From positions 2,480,001 through 2,544,000 of the forward strand of contig NZ_CP060790.1 in NCBI RefSeq assembly GCF_014489595.1: a DNA stretch of 64,000 nucleotides. Reading direction: 5' to 3'. The notes below the pieces were generated by a model. That model saw nothing but the letters and a program-made list of their open reading frames with translations, did no database searches and was not told the origin of the DNA. Positions 36,967-46,974 of this stretch are shown piece by piece (the stretch's first letter is position 1; every line of letters begins with the position of its first letter). This DNA comes from Paenacidovorax monticola (lineage in GTDB: Bacteria; Pseudomonadota; Gammaproteobacteria; Burkholderiales; Burkholderiaceae_C). A program made the translations under genes and the position numbers.

Positions 36967-37655
36967 GTGTCATTAATCAAAAACTATTGGTTGACACGGC
37001 TGGATTGGAGCCGGTGGTGGACCGTGCTTGCCTGCGTGGTCCTGCTGCCCTGGGCGCTGGCGGCGACGGACCTCGACAAGACACAGAGCCTGGCCCAGGA
37101 ACGCTACGGCAGCGCCGCGGCTGAAACGGTGGCGGCGTGGCGCCGCCTGATCAATGAAGGCGCCCATCTGAGCGAGCCCGACAAGCTCGCTCGCGTGAAC
37201 GATTTCTTCAACCAGCGCATCCTCTTCGAAAGCGACATGACCATATGGCAGCAGAACGACTACTGGGCCACGCCGCTGGAGACCATGGGCCGCGGCGCCG
37301 GTGACTGCGAGGACTTCTCCATCGCCAAGTACACGACCCTCCTGCTCATGGGCGTGCCCAACGAGCGGCTGCGGCTCATCTATGTCCGCGCGCGCATCGG
37401 CGGCGCGAGCAGCACCAAGAGCGAAGCCCACATGGTGCTGGGCTACTACCAGCAGCCCACGGACGAGCCCCAGGTGCTGGACAACCTGATCGGCTCCATC
37501 CGGCCAGCTTCGTCCCGCCCCGATCTCACGCCGGTATTCAGCTTCAACAGCAGCGGGCTGTGGGCCTCCGGCACCACGGCCCGCTGGGCGATCCCACGGT
37601 GCGCCTGTCCCGCTGGCGCGACGTGCTCGAGCGCATGCGAAAGGACGGCCTGTGA
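36967..37655 (+). CDS. lapG: LapG-type periplasmic cysteine protease (one frameshift)
   Basis: This is a transglutaminase-like cysteine peptidase of about 229 residues that releases LapA-type adhesins by cutting their retention module. The catalytic triad is visible: Cys114 in GAGDCEDFS, His155 in SEAHMVLGYY and Asp172 in VLDNLIG. The DCED stretch matches the calcium-binding part of LapG. The N-terminal hydrophobic segment (VLACVVLLPWALA) is a signal peptide. The start is GTG at 36967. One base is missing near 37579-37584; correction ends the protein GDPTVRLSRWRDVLERMRKD. lapD begins 30 bases later. Its expected substrate is the giant protein at 50.2-56.8 kb, which has a TAAG site. Confidence 0.92.
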
Positions 37656-37685
37656 TGCCAACACCTCATTCCAAGGGAGCGCAGC

Positions 37686-39602
37686 ATGACACTCACTAAA
37701 CAGCTCTGGATCGCGGTGGCGCTGGTCATGGCGCTGGCGTTTGGCTGCAGCATCGTGGTCAGCGTCCTTTCCGCGCGCGACTACCTGCAGAACGCACTGC
37801 AGGTGAAGAACATCGACAATGCCACCTCGCTGGCGCTATCGCTGTCGCAGCTCGACAAAGACCCCGTCACCATGGAGCTGCAGGTGGCCGCACAGTTCGA
37901 CGCGGGCCACTACCGCTTCATCCGCGTGGTGTCGCCCACGGGCGAGGTTCTGGTCGAAAAGAAGTTCACGGGCGAACAGACGCTGGCCCCGCGCTGGTTC
38001 ATCCAATTGATCCCCTTGCGCGCCGAACCCGGGCGCGCGCAGGTCACAGACGGCTGGAAGCAGTACGGCACGCTCACCCTGGCCAGCCACGACATCTACG
38101 CCTACCAGAGCCTGTGGAACGGCACCCTCAAGCTATTGGCCTGGTTCGTGTTCTTCAGCGTCGTCGCGGGCCTGGTGGGCACCTGGCTGATCCGCTGGAT
38201 CCTGCGCCCGCTGGGCGACGTGGTCGGCCAAGCCGACGCCATCGCGCAGCGCCAGTTCCTCACCATCGCACAGCCGCGCACACCCGAATTGCGCAAGGTC
38301 GTGCAGGCCATGAACGACATGGTCGCGCGCCTCAAGACCATGCTGGCCGAAGAGTCCTCGCGGCTCGAAGCGCTGCGCAAGAAGGTCACTACCGACGAGG
38401 TGACGGGCCTGGCCAGCCGCGAGTACTTTCTTTCGCACCTGCAGGAGATCCTGCATGGCGAGGAATTCGCGCGCGTGGGCAGCCTCGTGCTGGTGCAGCT
38501 GAGCGACCTCACGCAGCTCAACAAGCAACTGGGCCACACACGGGTCAATACGCTGCTGCAAGGGCTGGGGCAGGCGCTGCGCAACAGCGGCGAGGGCCGC
38601 CCGGGCCAGAGCGCAGGCCGGCTCAAGGGCGCGGAATTCGCCGTGGTGTGCCCCACCTTCGTGTCGGCCACCGAAGCCGCGATGGACATCCACCGCAACC
38701 TCACCGATGCCTGGCTGCCCGCGTGGCTCCACGAGGCCCCGGAACTGTTCCACGTGGCCGCCGTGCGCTACCAGCGCGGGCAGACGCTCAGCGACCTGCT
38801 GCTGCACGCCGACGAAGCCCTGACGCGTGCCCAGAGCCAGGGCCCCAACAACTGGTATGCCAGCGAGGAAGGCGATGCCCACCCCGTGCTCCCCACCGAC
38901 CAGTGGCGCACGCTGCTGACCGAGGCCGTGAGCGGCGGCCGCCTCTCGCTCGTTTTCTATCCCGTGGTGGGAGGCGATGGCAAGGCCCCCATCCACGAGG
39001 AGGGCCTGATCCGGCTCCAGGCCGACGACGCCAGCCCGCCGCTGCGCGCGGGCGACTTCATGCCCATGGCCGCCCACCTGAACCTCACGGCCCCCATCGA
39101 CCTCAAGGTCGTGCAACTGGCCATCGAGCACCTGCGCCAGTCCCAGGGCGACATCGCGGTCAACCTCTCGGCCGACACCATCGCCGACTTCAGCTTCCGC
39201 CGCCAGCTCACGGAGCTGCTGGCCGCTTACCCCGATATCTGCAAGCGGCTGCTGTTCGAGGTTCCGGAGTACGGCGTGTTCCGCCACTTCGACGCGTTCC
39301 GCGAACTGGCGCGCGCGCTCAAGCGCCTGGGCTGCCGCGTGGGCATCGAATACTTCGGCCAGCGCTTCGCGCAGGGCGAACGGCTTGCCGACCTGGGGCT
39401 GGACTACATCAAGATCCACCCCAGCTACGTGCACGGCATCGCCGACAACCCCGGCAACCAGGAGTTCCTGCGCGGCCTGTGCACGCTGGCCCACACGCTG
39501 GGCATCTCGGTCATCGCGGTGGGGGTGGAAGCCCGCACCGACCTGCGGCTGCTCGCGGACATCGGCTTCGACGGCGCCACCGGCCCCGGCCTGCGCCAGT
39601 AA
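37686..39602 (+). CDS. lapD: LapD-type c-di-GMP receptor with degenerate GGDEF and EAL domains
   Basis: This is an inner-membrane signalling protein of 638 residues. Two helices flank a periplasmic LapD/MoxY-type domain (about 30-145), followed by a HAMP segment (RWILRPLGDVVGQADAIAQR), a GGDEF domain and an EAL domain. Both catalytic motifs are degenerate: KGAEF replaces GGDEF and HEEGLIR replaces the EAL motif. It should therefore bind c-di-GMP without making or cutting it, as known for LapD. When bound, LapD holds LapG and prevents adhesin release. The stop is three bases before the cyanophycin-synthetase-like gene, putting that gene in the same operon. Confidence 0.93.
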   Translation: MTLTKQLWIAVALVMALAFGCSIVVSVLSARDYLQNALQVKNIDNATSLALSLSQLDKDPVTMELQVAAQFDAGHYRFIRVVSPTGEVLVEKKFTGEQTLAPRWFIQLIPLRAEPGRAQVTDGWKQYGTLTLASHDIYAYQSLWNGTLKLLAWFVFFSVVAGLVGTWLIRWILRPLGDVVGQADAIAQRQFLTIAQPRTPELRKVVQAMNDMVARLKTMLAEESSRLEALRKKVTTDEVTGLASREYFLSHLQEILHGEEFARVGSLVLVQLSDLTQLNKQLGHTRVNTLLQGLGQALRNSGEGRPGQSAGRLKGAEFAVVCPTFVSATEAAMDIHRNLTDAWLPAWLHEAPELFHVAAVRYQRGQTLSDLLLHADEALTRAQSQGPNNWYASEEGDAHPVLPTDQWRTLLTEAVSGGRLSLVFYPVVGGDGKAPIHEEGLIRLQADDASPPLRAGDFMPMAAHLNLTAPIDLKVVQLAIEHLRQSQGDIAVNLSADTIADFSFRRQLTELLAAYPDICKRLLFEVPEYGVFRHFDAFRELARALKRLGCRVGIEYFGQRFAQGERLADLGLDYIKIHPSYVHGIADNPGNQEFLRGLCTLAHTLGISVIAVGVEARTDLRLLADIGFDGATGPGLRQ

Positions 39603-39605
39603 CCC

Positions 39606-42600
39606 ATGCCAGCACCGCCAGCCACGCCCACGGAGCCGCGCCTCGAACTGGCCGCCGCGCAGCTGTTCATGGGCCCCAGCATCGGGGCGTGGCACGCCTG
39701 CTGGCGCGCGGTGCTGCGACATGAAAGGGTGACGGTGCAGCCTCCTGGCATGCTGCGTGCACGGCTGGCCGCGTTCCCCCATGCCCATGCTGGCGCCCGG
39801 CCATTCACACCCCAGTTGTCGTCAGGTGAACCCGCGCAGGTCTTCGCAGCGCTGGCCCAGGGCCTGCAGCGGGCCTACCGGCACCATGCCCCCTGGCACC
39901 GGATCACGGCCATCGACGCGCACTCCAGCGAGATCGTGCTGGAGATCATGCACCCCGAGTGTTCCCTGCCCCTCATGCAGCTCGCGCTGGCGCTCACGCA
40001 GGCGGCCTTCGGACTGCCAGGCGCACCGGGCTGGGACGCTTCGCTGTGGCGAACGCTGCGGGACCTCTGGCCCGCCCCAGCCACTTCAATCAACAGGACC
40101 GCCTCCTGGCCGCCAGGCAGATGGGGCTGCACTGCGAGGTGGGCGCGGGCATCCACCGCGCCCAGTACATGGTGGGCCAGGGCCCGTGGCGCCGGCTCAT
40201 GGCCAACGCCTACACGGCCAACACCAGCCATGTCGGCAAGGACCTTTCGGGTGACAAGGTGCGTGCTCGCACGGCGCTGGCCCGTGCGGGGCTGCCGGTG
40301 CCCGCCCAGTGCCGCGTCGGCTCCGCCGAGGAAGCCGTGCGCGAAGCCTCCCGCATGGGCTACCCCGTGGTACTCAAGCCCTCGGGGTCGCGCGCCAGCC
40401 AGGGGGTCTACACCATGCTCACGGGCCCCGAAGCCATCGAGCGCGTGTTCCCCCTCATCGAAGAGGAACACGGCGACCTCATCATGGAAAAGCAGGTTGT
40501 GGGACAGGACTACCGCCTGCTCGTGGTGGGCTCCCGCTGCATCGCGGCGGCCCGGCGCCTGCACCCCACGGTCACGGGTGACGGACAGCGCACCATCGCA
40601 GAGCTGTCCGCCGCGGCGAATGTGGAACTGGGTCGGGACGGCATCTTCAACGCCCCCGTCACGATGGACCCCGAAACCCTGCAGGCCCTGCGGGACCAGG
40701 ACATGGCGCCGGACAGCATTCCGCCCCAGGGCCAAACCGTGGTGCTGCGCAAGGCCGCCTGCCCGGCCTCGCTCGCCGAAGACGTCACGCACCTGATGCA
40801 CCCGTCGCTGGCCCGCATGGCCGAGCAGGCCGCGGCCGCCGTGCAGCTCGACATGGCGGGCATCGACCTCGTATGCCCCGACATCACCCAGCCCTGGCAG
40901 GGGACGGGCACTGCGATCGTCGAGATCAACGCAGGCCCGGCGGTCGACATCAACAGCTTTCCCGACCTGGGTGCTCCCCAGCCGGTCGCACGGGCCATGC
41001 TGCGCACAGCCATCCCCGCAGGGCAGCACGGCAACATCCCGGTCGTGGCCGTGGTGGGCCGATACCACAAGCAGCAAGGTGCACGGCATGTCTGCCAGAC
41101 CCTGCGCATGGCCGGGCTCGACGCGCAGACACCCGATGCGCTGGATGCGCCCTTTCCCACGGCGCTGCCCCCTACCAGGGACTGGTCCGCGCCTGGGCCG
41201 GCGCCTGGCTCGCGCGCGATGGCATCGAAGCCTTGGTGCTGCCCCTGCCCTGGAGCGTCCTGGCCCGCGAAGGCCTGCCCGTGGCCCAGCACGCCGTGGC
41301 CGTCTTCACCGACGACGACGGCGCCTTCCAGACCCTGGGCGACGAACTGCAGACCCCAGCACTCCGGCAGCGCCTGTACCGGCTGGTCGTCGATGCGAGC
41401 CTGTGCGGCGTGGTGTTCCCCGCCGCATCGCAGGCGCTGAGCGCGGCCGTGGCCCACCTGCCTGCAGGCTCGCGCCTGCCGCTGATCGGCATGGACCCGC
41501 CGGGAGAGGTGCCCGACGGGCTCGCGGAGCATTGCGCCCAAGGCGGCGAAGTGATGGCCTGGAGTCCGGCCACCGACCAACCTCGTACGCTGCACTGGCG
41601 GGACAGCCAGGGCCAATGGCATGTGCTGGCGGACCTGTCGCACGCGCCCGCCGTGCCACCGGGACAAGCGCCCGATGGACTGGTGACGCTCGCGGCCAGC
41701 CTCGCGGCCTTGCGTTTGCTGGGATACGACGGCGCCAGCCTGCAGAGGGCTGCGGCACTGCACACGGGCCACGCCGCCCATGCAGCGCCCCCGCCCCACG
41801 CGGCGTGGGCCCTCCACGCCCCCAGCGTGCCCACCGAAGAAACCGCGCACTGGCTGCGCACCATCGCGGCCCGGCACCATGGCCCCTGCCGCGTGCACTG
41901 CCACGACACGCCGCCGGCACGCACCCATCTGGCCCGCTGGCTGCCCCTGCTGCCCACAGCGCCGCTGCTGTGGCATGTCGAGCCCGGGGCGCAGGCCCCG
42001 GCTCCACCGCATCCCGGCCTGCGCGCGCAGCTGCTGGACCATGACGTGCCGCCCGCCCTGATCGGCGCCGTAACGGACAGCACCGCCGCCGGCCTGCCAT
42101 GCATCCACCTCGACGACCTGCGCACCGCGCCCCTGCTGCGCGGGTGGGCGGAGCAACAGGCCAGCGCCCCGCACCAGGCCTTGCTGTGGCGCCCCGAAGA
42201 GCTGCCCGCCATGGCCACGGCAGCCTGGGTGGGCGGCCCGCCCGCCGCCCACCGGGCCTGCACGGCGCTGGCGCTCGACCCGGCCATGGCTGGCCCGGGC
42301 GTTCTGGTCATCATCGCTGGCCGGGCCGACAGCGTGGAAGGCACGGCAGCCATCGAACAACGCACGCGCCATGCCATCGCGCAGGGTGCCTGGGCGGTCA
42401 TGAGCGCCGTGATGCCCCCCGAGCTACCGCGCTGGCACCCCGTGCTGCTGTGCGACGACCCCATGGCAGGGCTGCTGGCCCTGGCACGCCGGGCCCGGCA
42501 GCGCTACCAGGGCCGGCTGGCAGGCCTGCTCACGGATGCGCCCAGCCCACATGCCCCCTGGCACACCGCGCTGGCGCTGGCCCAGATAACCGGCCCAGCG

Positions 42601-42861
42601 GCGACCGCCAACGTTCCGTTGGACTGGAGCCTTGACACCTGGCTGCTCGCCCGCCCCGACGACATCGTGCTGCCCCACGCCACGCCCGAACTGGCGCAGC
42701 GCCTGCGGCCCCTGCTGCCGTTCGCGGCGGGAGCCACGATCACGGTGGTGCAGCCGCAAGACGCCGACCCTGCCCCTTGGCATGACCTGGTGCGCACCGG
42801 CCACCTGCGGCCAGACCAGCTGCGCTTCGCCGCGCCCCTCCAGCCTCCCCCGACACCATGA
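39606..42861 (+). CDS. Cyanophycin-synthetase-like ATP-grasp protein with degenerate Mur-ligase modules (two frameshifts)
   Basis: After correction this is about 1,085 residues. The N-terminal region (1 to about 190) matches the CphA N domain in layout. An ATP-grasp domain (about 200-470) looks functional: DLSGDKVRARTALARAGLPV, GYPVVLKPSGSRASQGVYTM, VVGQDYRLLVVGSRCIAAAR and IVEINAGPAVDINSFPD. The Mur-ligase domain that follows in CphA is present but its ATP loop is destroyed (PVVAVVGRYHKQQGARHVC, where VTGTNGKTTTT is expected). A further MurF-like stretch near the C-terminus also lacks a loop (RLAGLLTDAPSPHAPW). One C is missing at 40075-40078 and one at 41168-41172. It should form one kind of amide bond only; the product is unknown. 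Confidence 0.8.
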
Positions 42862-44704
42862 CAGCCCACGACCCTGCCTTCCACGCACCGCACGCACGCC
42901 TGCCCTTGTTCACCCCCAATGCGGCCGACCAGGCGTTCGGCCCCTTGCTGCGCGAGGCGGTGCGGACGCTGGGCACGGGTGCGGACCTGGCCCCTCTGCT
43001 GCAGGCCTTCGAGGCCAGCACGCTGCCCCAGGACAGCCCGCGCACGGTCCTGGTGCTGTACGCGCCGGGCCAGCGCCGGCTGCTGGTCAGCCGCTCGAGC
43101 GCGGGCCGCGCGGGACTGGAGAGAACGCTGGCGCGGCTCGCGGAGCACCCGCGCCACGCGGCATTGGCGCGGGCGCCGGGACTGTGCATACAGATCGACT
43201 TCGTGACCTCTGCGCCCGCCCCCATGGAGCTGGCGCGCGTGGGCATGAGTCTGCAGGGCGCCCGGCATTTCGAGGTGGGAGTGGAGGGCATCGAACTCAA
43301 CACGGCGGACGGCAAGCGCCACCTGTTCCTGCCGGGCGATGCCTATGTGTTCTCGCTCATGACCATGCAGCAGGTACGCGCGCACCTGCGCGCCAGCTTC
43401 GGCGAGGAAACCGTGGACCAGGCCCGCTGCATGCGCCTGCGCACCGACAGCTACCTCGTGGATGCGCAAGGCCTGCACCGGCTCTACCGCGGGATCCCGC
43501 TCGTGGGCCCGCTCACGCGCGGCAAGCTGGAGCATGCCCTGCAACTGGCCGTGGACCATATCCAGCGCGAGCAAGAGGCCGACGGAAAGTACCTCTACTA
43601 CTACGACGCCGCCACGGACAGCCGCCGCGACCACGAGCACCCCACCCGCGACCCCGACACCCACCCGTACTACAACATCCTGCGCCACTGCGGCGGTGCC
43701 CTGACCTGCCTGTACCACGGCCAGTTGAACCACACGGACGCCAGCCACGCGGGCGTGCGGCGCGCCATCGACTACCTGGCCACGCAGAGCCGCGACTACG
43801 ACACGCCGGAAGGTCCCGCCGCCTATATCTACAGCGAGCGCAAGGCCAAGCTTGGCGGCTCGGGACTGGCCCTGTACCTGCTGGCCGAGTACGAGCTGAC
43901 TACCGGCGACGGCCGCTACCGCCCCTTCGCCGACCGGCTCGCGCGCCACCTGGCGCGCCAGGTCACCGCAAGCGGCGAATTCATCTACTACAGCATCTAC
44001 CTCGACAAGCCCATCGACGAAAAGGGCAATGCCGACTACTTCTCTTTCTACTATCCCGGCGAGGCGGTGTGCGGCCTTGCCCGCTACCTGCACCTGGTCC
44101 CCGACGCCGAGCGCGCCGGCTACTTCGAGCGCCTGCACCGCGCACTGCACTACCTCATCCACATCCGCCCCCAGGAGCGCGCGGACCAGTACACCAGCGT
44201 GCCCTCGGATGCGTGGCTCATGATGGGCATCAAGGAACTGTGGGACTACCCCGACATGCGGCGGCAGGACTACCTGGACTTCGTCTTTGGCGACGCGCGG
44301 CAGATGATCGCGCAGATGTACAAGGTGGACACGGCCCCCTATCCCGACTATGCCGGCGGCTTCTACTACGCATTCCACGACTACCCCTACTCGGACGGTG
44401 CCCGCATGGAGGGCCTGATGGGGCCTACCAGCTGGCGCTGAAGGCGCAGCGCCACGACGTGGCCCGCGAGCTGTGGCCCGCGCTGCGCCTGGGCGCCTGG
44501 GCCACCCTGCACCTGGTCAACACGGAGGCGGCCGTCTACTCCGCGCCCAACCCCCTGCGCAGCCTGGGTGGCATCCGCTTCAAGTACACGCGGCAGTGGT
44601 TCCGCATCGACACCATCCAGCACGTGGCCTCGTTCTACGCCCGCCTGCTCACCCATTGGCCCGCATCGCACACCGCCGAGGAGGCTCCATGCTCCAGCCC
44701 CTAG
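42858..44704 (+). CDS. Predicted alpha-toroid protein, paralogue of the MurF-fusion N-terminal half (one frameshift)
   Basis: This is a protein of about 615 residues with no signal peptide. The N-terminal 200 residues form a separate domain (PRTVLVLYAPGQRRLLVSRS, GARHFEVGVEGIELNT). The rest (about 225-590) has regularly spaced helices with aromatic/Gly turns (KYLYYYDAATDSRRDHEHP, HPYYNILRHCGGALTCLYHG, LGGSGLALYLLAEYELT, YFSFYYPGEAVCGLARYLHL), the look of an alpha/alpha-toroid such as glycosidases and epimerases have. The same layout occurs in the protein at 46971-50095. One G is missing from the run at 44420-44423. Its start overlaps the preceding stop (ATGA) and its end overlaps the kinase by 16 bases. 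Function is unknown. Confidence 0.7.
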
Positions 44705-45978
44705 GCCCCTGGACCTACCAGCCGCAAGACCGGCTGGGCGGCGGAGGCCTGGCACAGACCTACCGCTGCACACGCCCCGGCGACGCACAGGCGTACGCCA
44801 TCAAGGTACTCAAGAACCCGCTGCACCTCAACACCCTGATGCGCGAGGTGGGGGCCCTGATCGCCCTCGACGGACATCCCGCGATACCCGCGCTGTACGA
44901 CCATGGGCGCGACGCCAACGGAGACCTGTGCCTGGTAGCCACCCTGATGCCCGGCACGCGCCTGGACCACTGGGTGCGCCGCCATGGCCCCCTGCCGCTG
45001 GAGGGTACGCTGTCGGTCGTGGCCCAGGTGCTGGACGTCCTGCGGCACGCCCACAGCCGAGGCCTGCTGCACAAGGACATCAAGCATTCCAACCTGCTCA
45101 TCGAACAGGGCCAGATCGCCTTGCTGGACTGGGGCGCCAGCGAACGCCTGGACGAGCCTGCCAGCGAAACCCTGCGCGCCAAGCCCATGTTCGTGGCGCC
45201 GGAATGCCACCGTGGACAGCACTCGGCAGCCACGGACTTCTATGCCCTCGGGTGGCTGATGGTCTTCCTGTCCACCGGACAGGAGCCGTTTCATTGCGCC
45301 CAGCTCAAGGACCGCCCGTACTGGGGCGTGGCCCATGTGCTGGAAAAGCGCCTGCTGCCCCCGCTGCCAGCCCCCCTGCAGCGGCTGGCCGGGCACTGGC
45401 TGCACCGCGATCCGGCGCTGCGCCGCGTGGACTACGACCTGGCCAGCCTGCTGGGCACACCGCCCGCCCACCCGCTGGATGGCGATGGCTGGGACTTCAC
45501 GGCCCTTGCAGACCACGCGGACATGCTTGCCTTCGGCGCGCAGCAGCGCATCCCCAACTACCAGTGCGATCAGGCCCAGAAGCTGGAGGACGCGCAAGAC
45601 ACCGGCGCCGCGCTCGCGCTGCTCGAAGACGCGGCCGCCCAGGGCCATCTGCGGGCCATCCGCATGCTGGGGGCCTGGCTGATCGATGCCCCCGGCCAGC
45701 GCGACCGGGCATTGGCCTTGCTGCGGCAGGCCGCCTCGGCACGCAGCGTGCCGGGCAGCTACCTGCTGGCCAAGGCGCTGCTGCGCGCAGGCGAACCCTG
45801 TACGCCGGGCAGCCCCGTGCATGGGCTACTCACCCATGCTGCACGCCACGGCCACGCCAGCGCGCTGGAACGGCTCGCGCGTTACCTGCCGCCCCTGTCG
45901 GCCCAGCTGGCCCGCGAGTGGGCCGCGGAGAGCGGGCAATCCCGCGCATTGCGCGCACTAGGGCGTGCCACCCCGTAA
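44689..45978 (+). CDS. Ser/Thr protein kinase with C-terminal Sel1/TPR-like repeats
   Basis: This is a Hanks-type kinase of 429 residues. The glycine loop is LGGGGLAQTYRC, the ATP lysine is Lys39 in AYAIKVLKN, the catalytic loop is HKDIKHSNLL (HKD for HRD), the metal motif is DWG for DFG, and VAPECHRG replaces the APE motif. These are conservative changes, so activity is plausible. Residues from about 300 form short helical repeats (AQDTGAALALLEDAAAQGHL, RAIRMLGAWLIDAPGQ) like Sel1/TPR units. There is no membrane helix, so it is probably cytosolic. It is the last gene of the lapG-lapD-ligase operon. Its target is unknown; candidates are the ligases or the Ser residues of the giant protein. 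Confidence 0.85.
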   Translation: MLQPLGPWTYQPQDRLGGGGLAQTYRCTRPGDAQAYAIKVLKNPLHLNTLMREVGALIALDGHPAIPALYDHGRDANGDLCLVATLMPGTRLDHWVRRHGPLPLEGTLSVVAQVLDVLRHAHSRGLLHKDIKHSNLLIEQGQIALLDWGASERLDEPASETLRAKPMFVAPECHRGQHSAATDFYALGWLMVFLSTGQEPFHCAQLKDRPYWGVAHVLEKRLLPPLPAPLQRLAGHWLHRDPALRRVDYDLASLLGTPPAHPLDGDGWDFTALADHADMLAFGAQQRIPNYQCDQAQKLEDAQDTGAALALLEDAAAQGHLRAIRMLGAWLIDAPGQRDRALALLRQAASARSVPGSYLLAKALLRAGEPCTPGSPVHGLLTHAARHGHASALERLARYLPPLSAQLAREWAAESGQSRALRALGRATP

Positions 45979-46005
45979 CGCGCCTTGCGCAACCCGTGCA
46001 GGCCC

Positions 46006-46974
46006 TTACCGAGCAGGCTGTGGCGCGGGCACCGCCACGCCTTCGAGCACGGTGGCGAAGGTCTCCAGTTCCGCAGCCCAGGGCTTCGTGCAGGTCCGCC
46101 CCACGGCATCCAGCAAACCTCGGGCCATGTAGGGAATGTTGGCCGGGCTGCGCTGCTCGGCCTCGGGCCAGTCGTGCGGGTCCAGCCCACGGTCGGCGCT
46201 CGCAACTGCGTCCATCTGCTGAAAAGCCTCCAGCGTCGAACGCACCAGCGCACCGCCGCAGGGCCTGGCGAATGCAGTGCGCGCAGGGGTGCACACAGGC
46301 TCGCAGACCTGCATGAGGCGCGTCCAGAACACCTCGGCGCCATAGCGCTTGCCCACCATGCCGTTCCAGTCGGATCGGCTGGACGGCAAGGGCGCCACAG
46401 GACCTCCACCACCCTCGATCGGGTGCTCCAGGGCCCGCGCCATGCCCTCGAGGAACCAGCCATTCTTGAACAGCGTGTAGCCATACTGATAGGAGTGGAA
46501 AAGCTCGTGCGCCGGCGTGAGGTTGGCGGGCGACCAGTGCGCACCGATGGTGATGGTCAGCGCCCGGCCCGGCAGATCGCCGAAGGTCCGGTAGCGGTAG
46601 CGCACGGCCGCGTCGCCCGCGCTGCCGTTGCTGCCCTGCATGCGCAACACGTGCACATCGATGCCGCGCAACTGCCCCTGGTAGCGGGGCGTCAGCAGCG
46701 GCGACTGCAGGCCCAGTTGCTGCTCGTAGTACTGCTTGGCGGCGGACATCTGGTCGAGCAGCGGAGCCACGTAGTCCGCGCGGAATGCGTTGTCGCCTTC
46801 GCCCGTGTAGTAGACCGATAACTCGGCCCGCTGCGCCCGCCGGTCCAGCGCCTCGCGCGGTGTGCGCCAGTTGTCGGCCTGGGCCGGGCCCGGGTGCCCC
46901 CACAGCGCGCCACCGACCAGGCAGGCAACCGCCAGCACCAAGCCCTTGCCCCTTGCCCAGTTGAGTCTGGTCAC
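46006..46974 (-). CDS. Exported HExxH zinc peptidase-like protein
   Basis: This is a protein of 322 residues with a signal peptide (LVLAVACLVGGALWG to AQA-D). The zinc site is HELFH (His156, His160) with a third candidate ligand Glu176 in NGWFLEGMARALEH, giving a gluzincin-like HExxH-x15-E pattern. No close family is recognisable to me beyond this. The GTG start at 46974 overlaps the stop of the toroid-MurF gene (GTGA), so the two are translationally coupled. Being exported and encoded with an amide ligase, it could process a secreted polymer or the adhesin, but this is inference. Several cysteines (VCEPVCTPA, RTCTKP) suggest disulfides. Confidence 0.72.
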   Translation of the reverse strand: MTRLNWARGKGLVLAVACLVGGALWGHPGPAQADNWRTPREALDRRAQRAELSVYYTGEGDNAFRADYVAPLLDQMSAAKQYYEQQLGLQSPLLTPRYQGQLRGIDVHVLRMQGSNGSAGDAAVRYRYRTFGDLPGRALTITIGAHWSPANLTPAHELFHSYQYGYTLFKNGWFLEGMARALEHPIEGGGGPVAPLPSSRSDWNGMVGKRYGAEVFWTRLMQVCEPVCTPARTAFARPCGGALVRSTLEAFQQMDAVASADRGLDPHDWPEAEQRSPANIPYMARGLLDAVGRTCTKPWAAELETFATVLEGVAVPAPQPAR

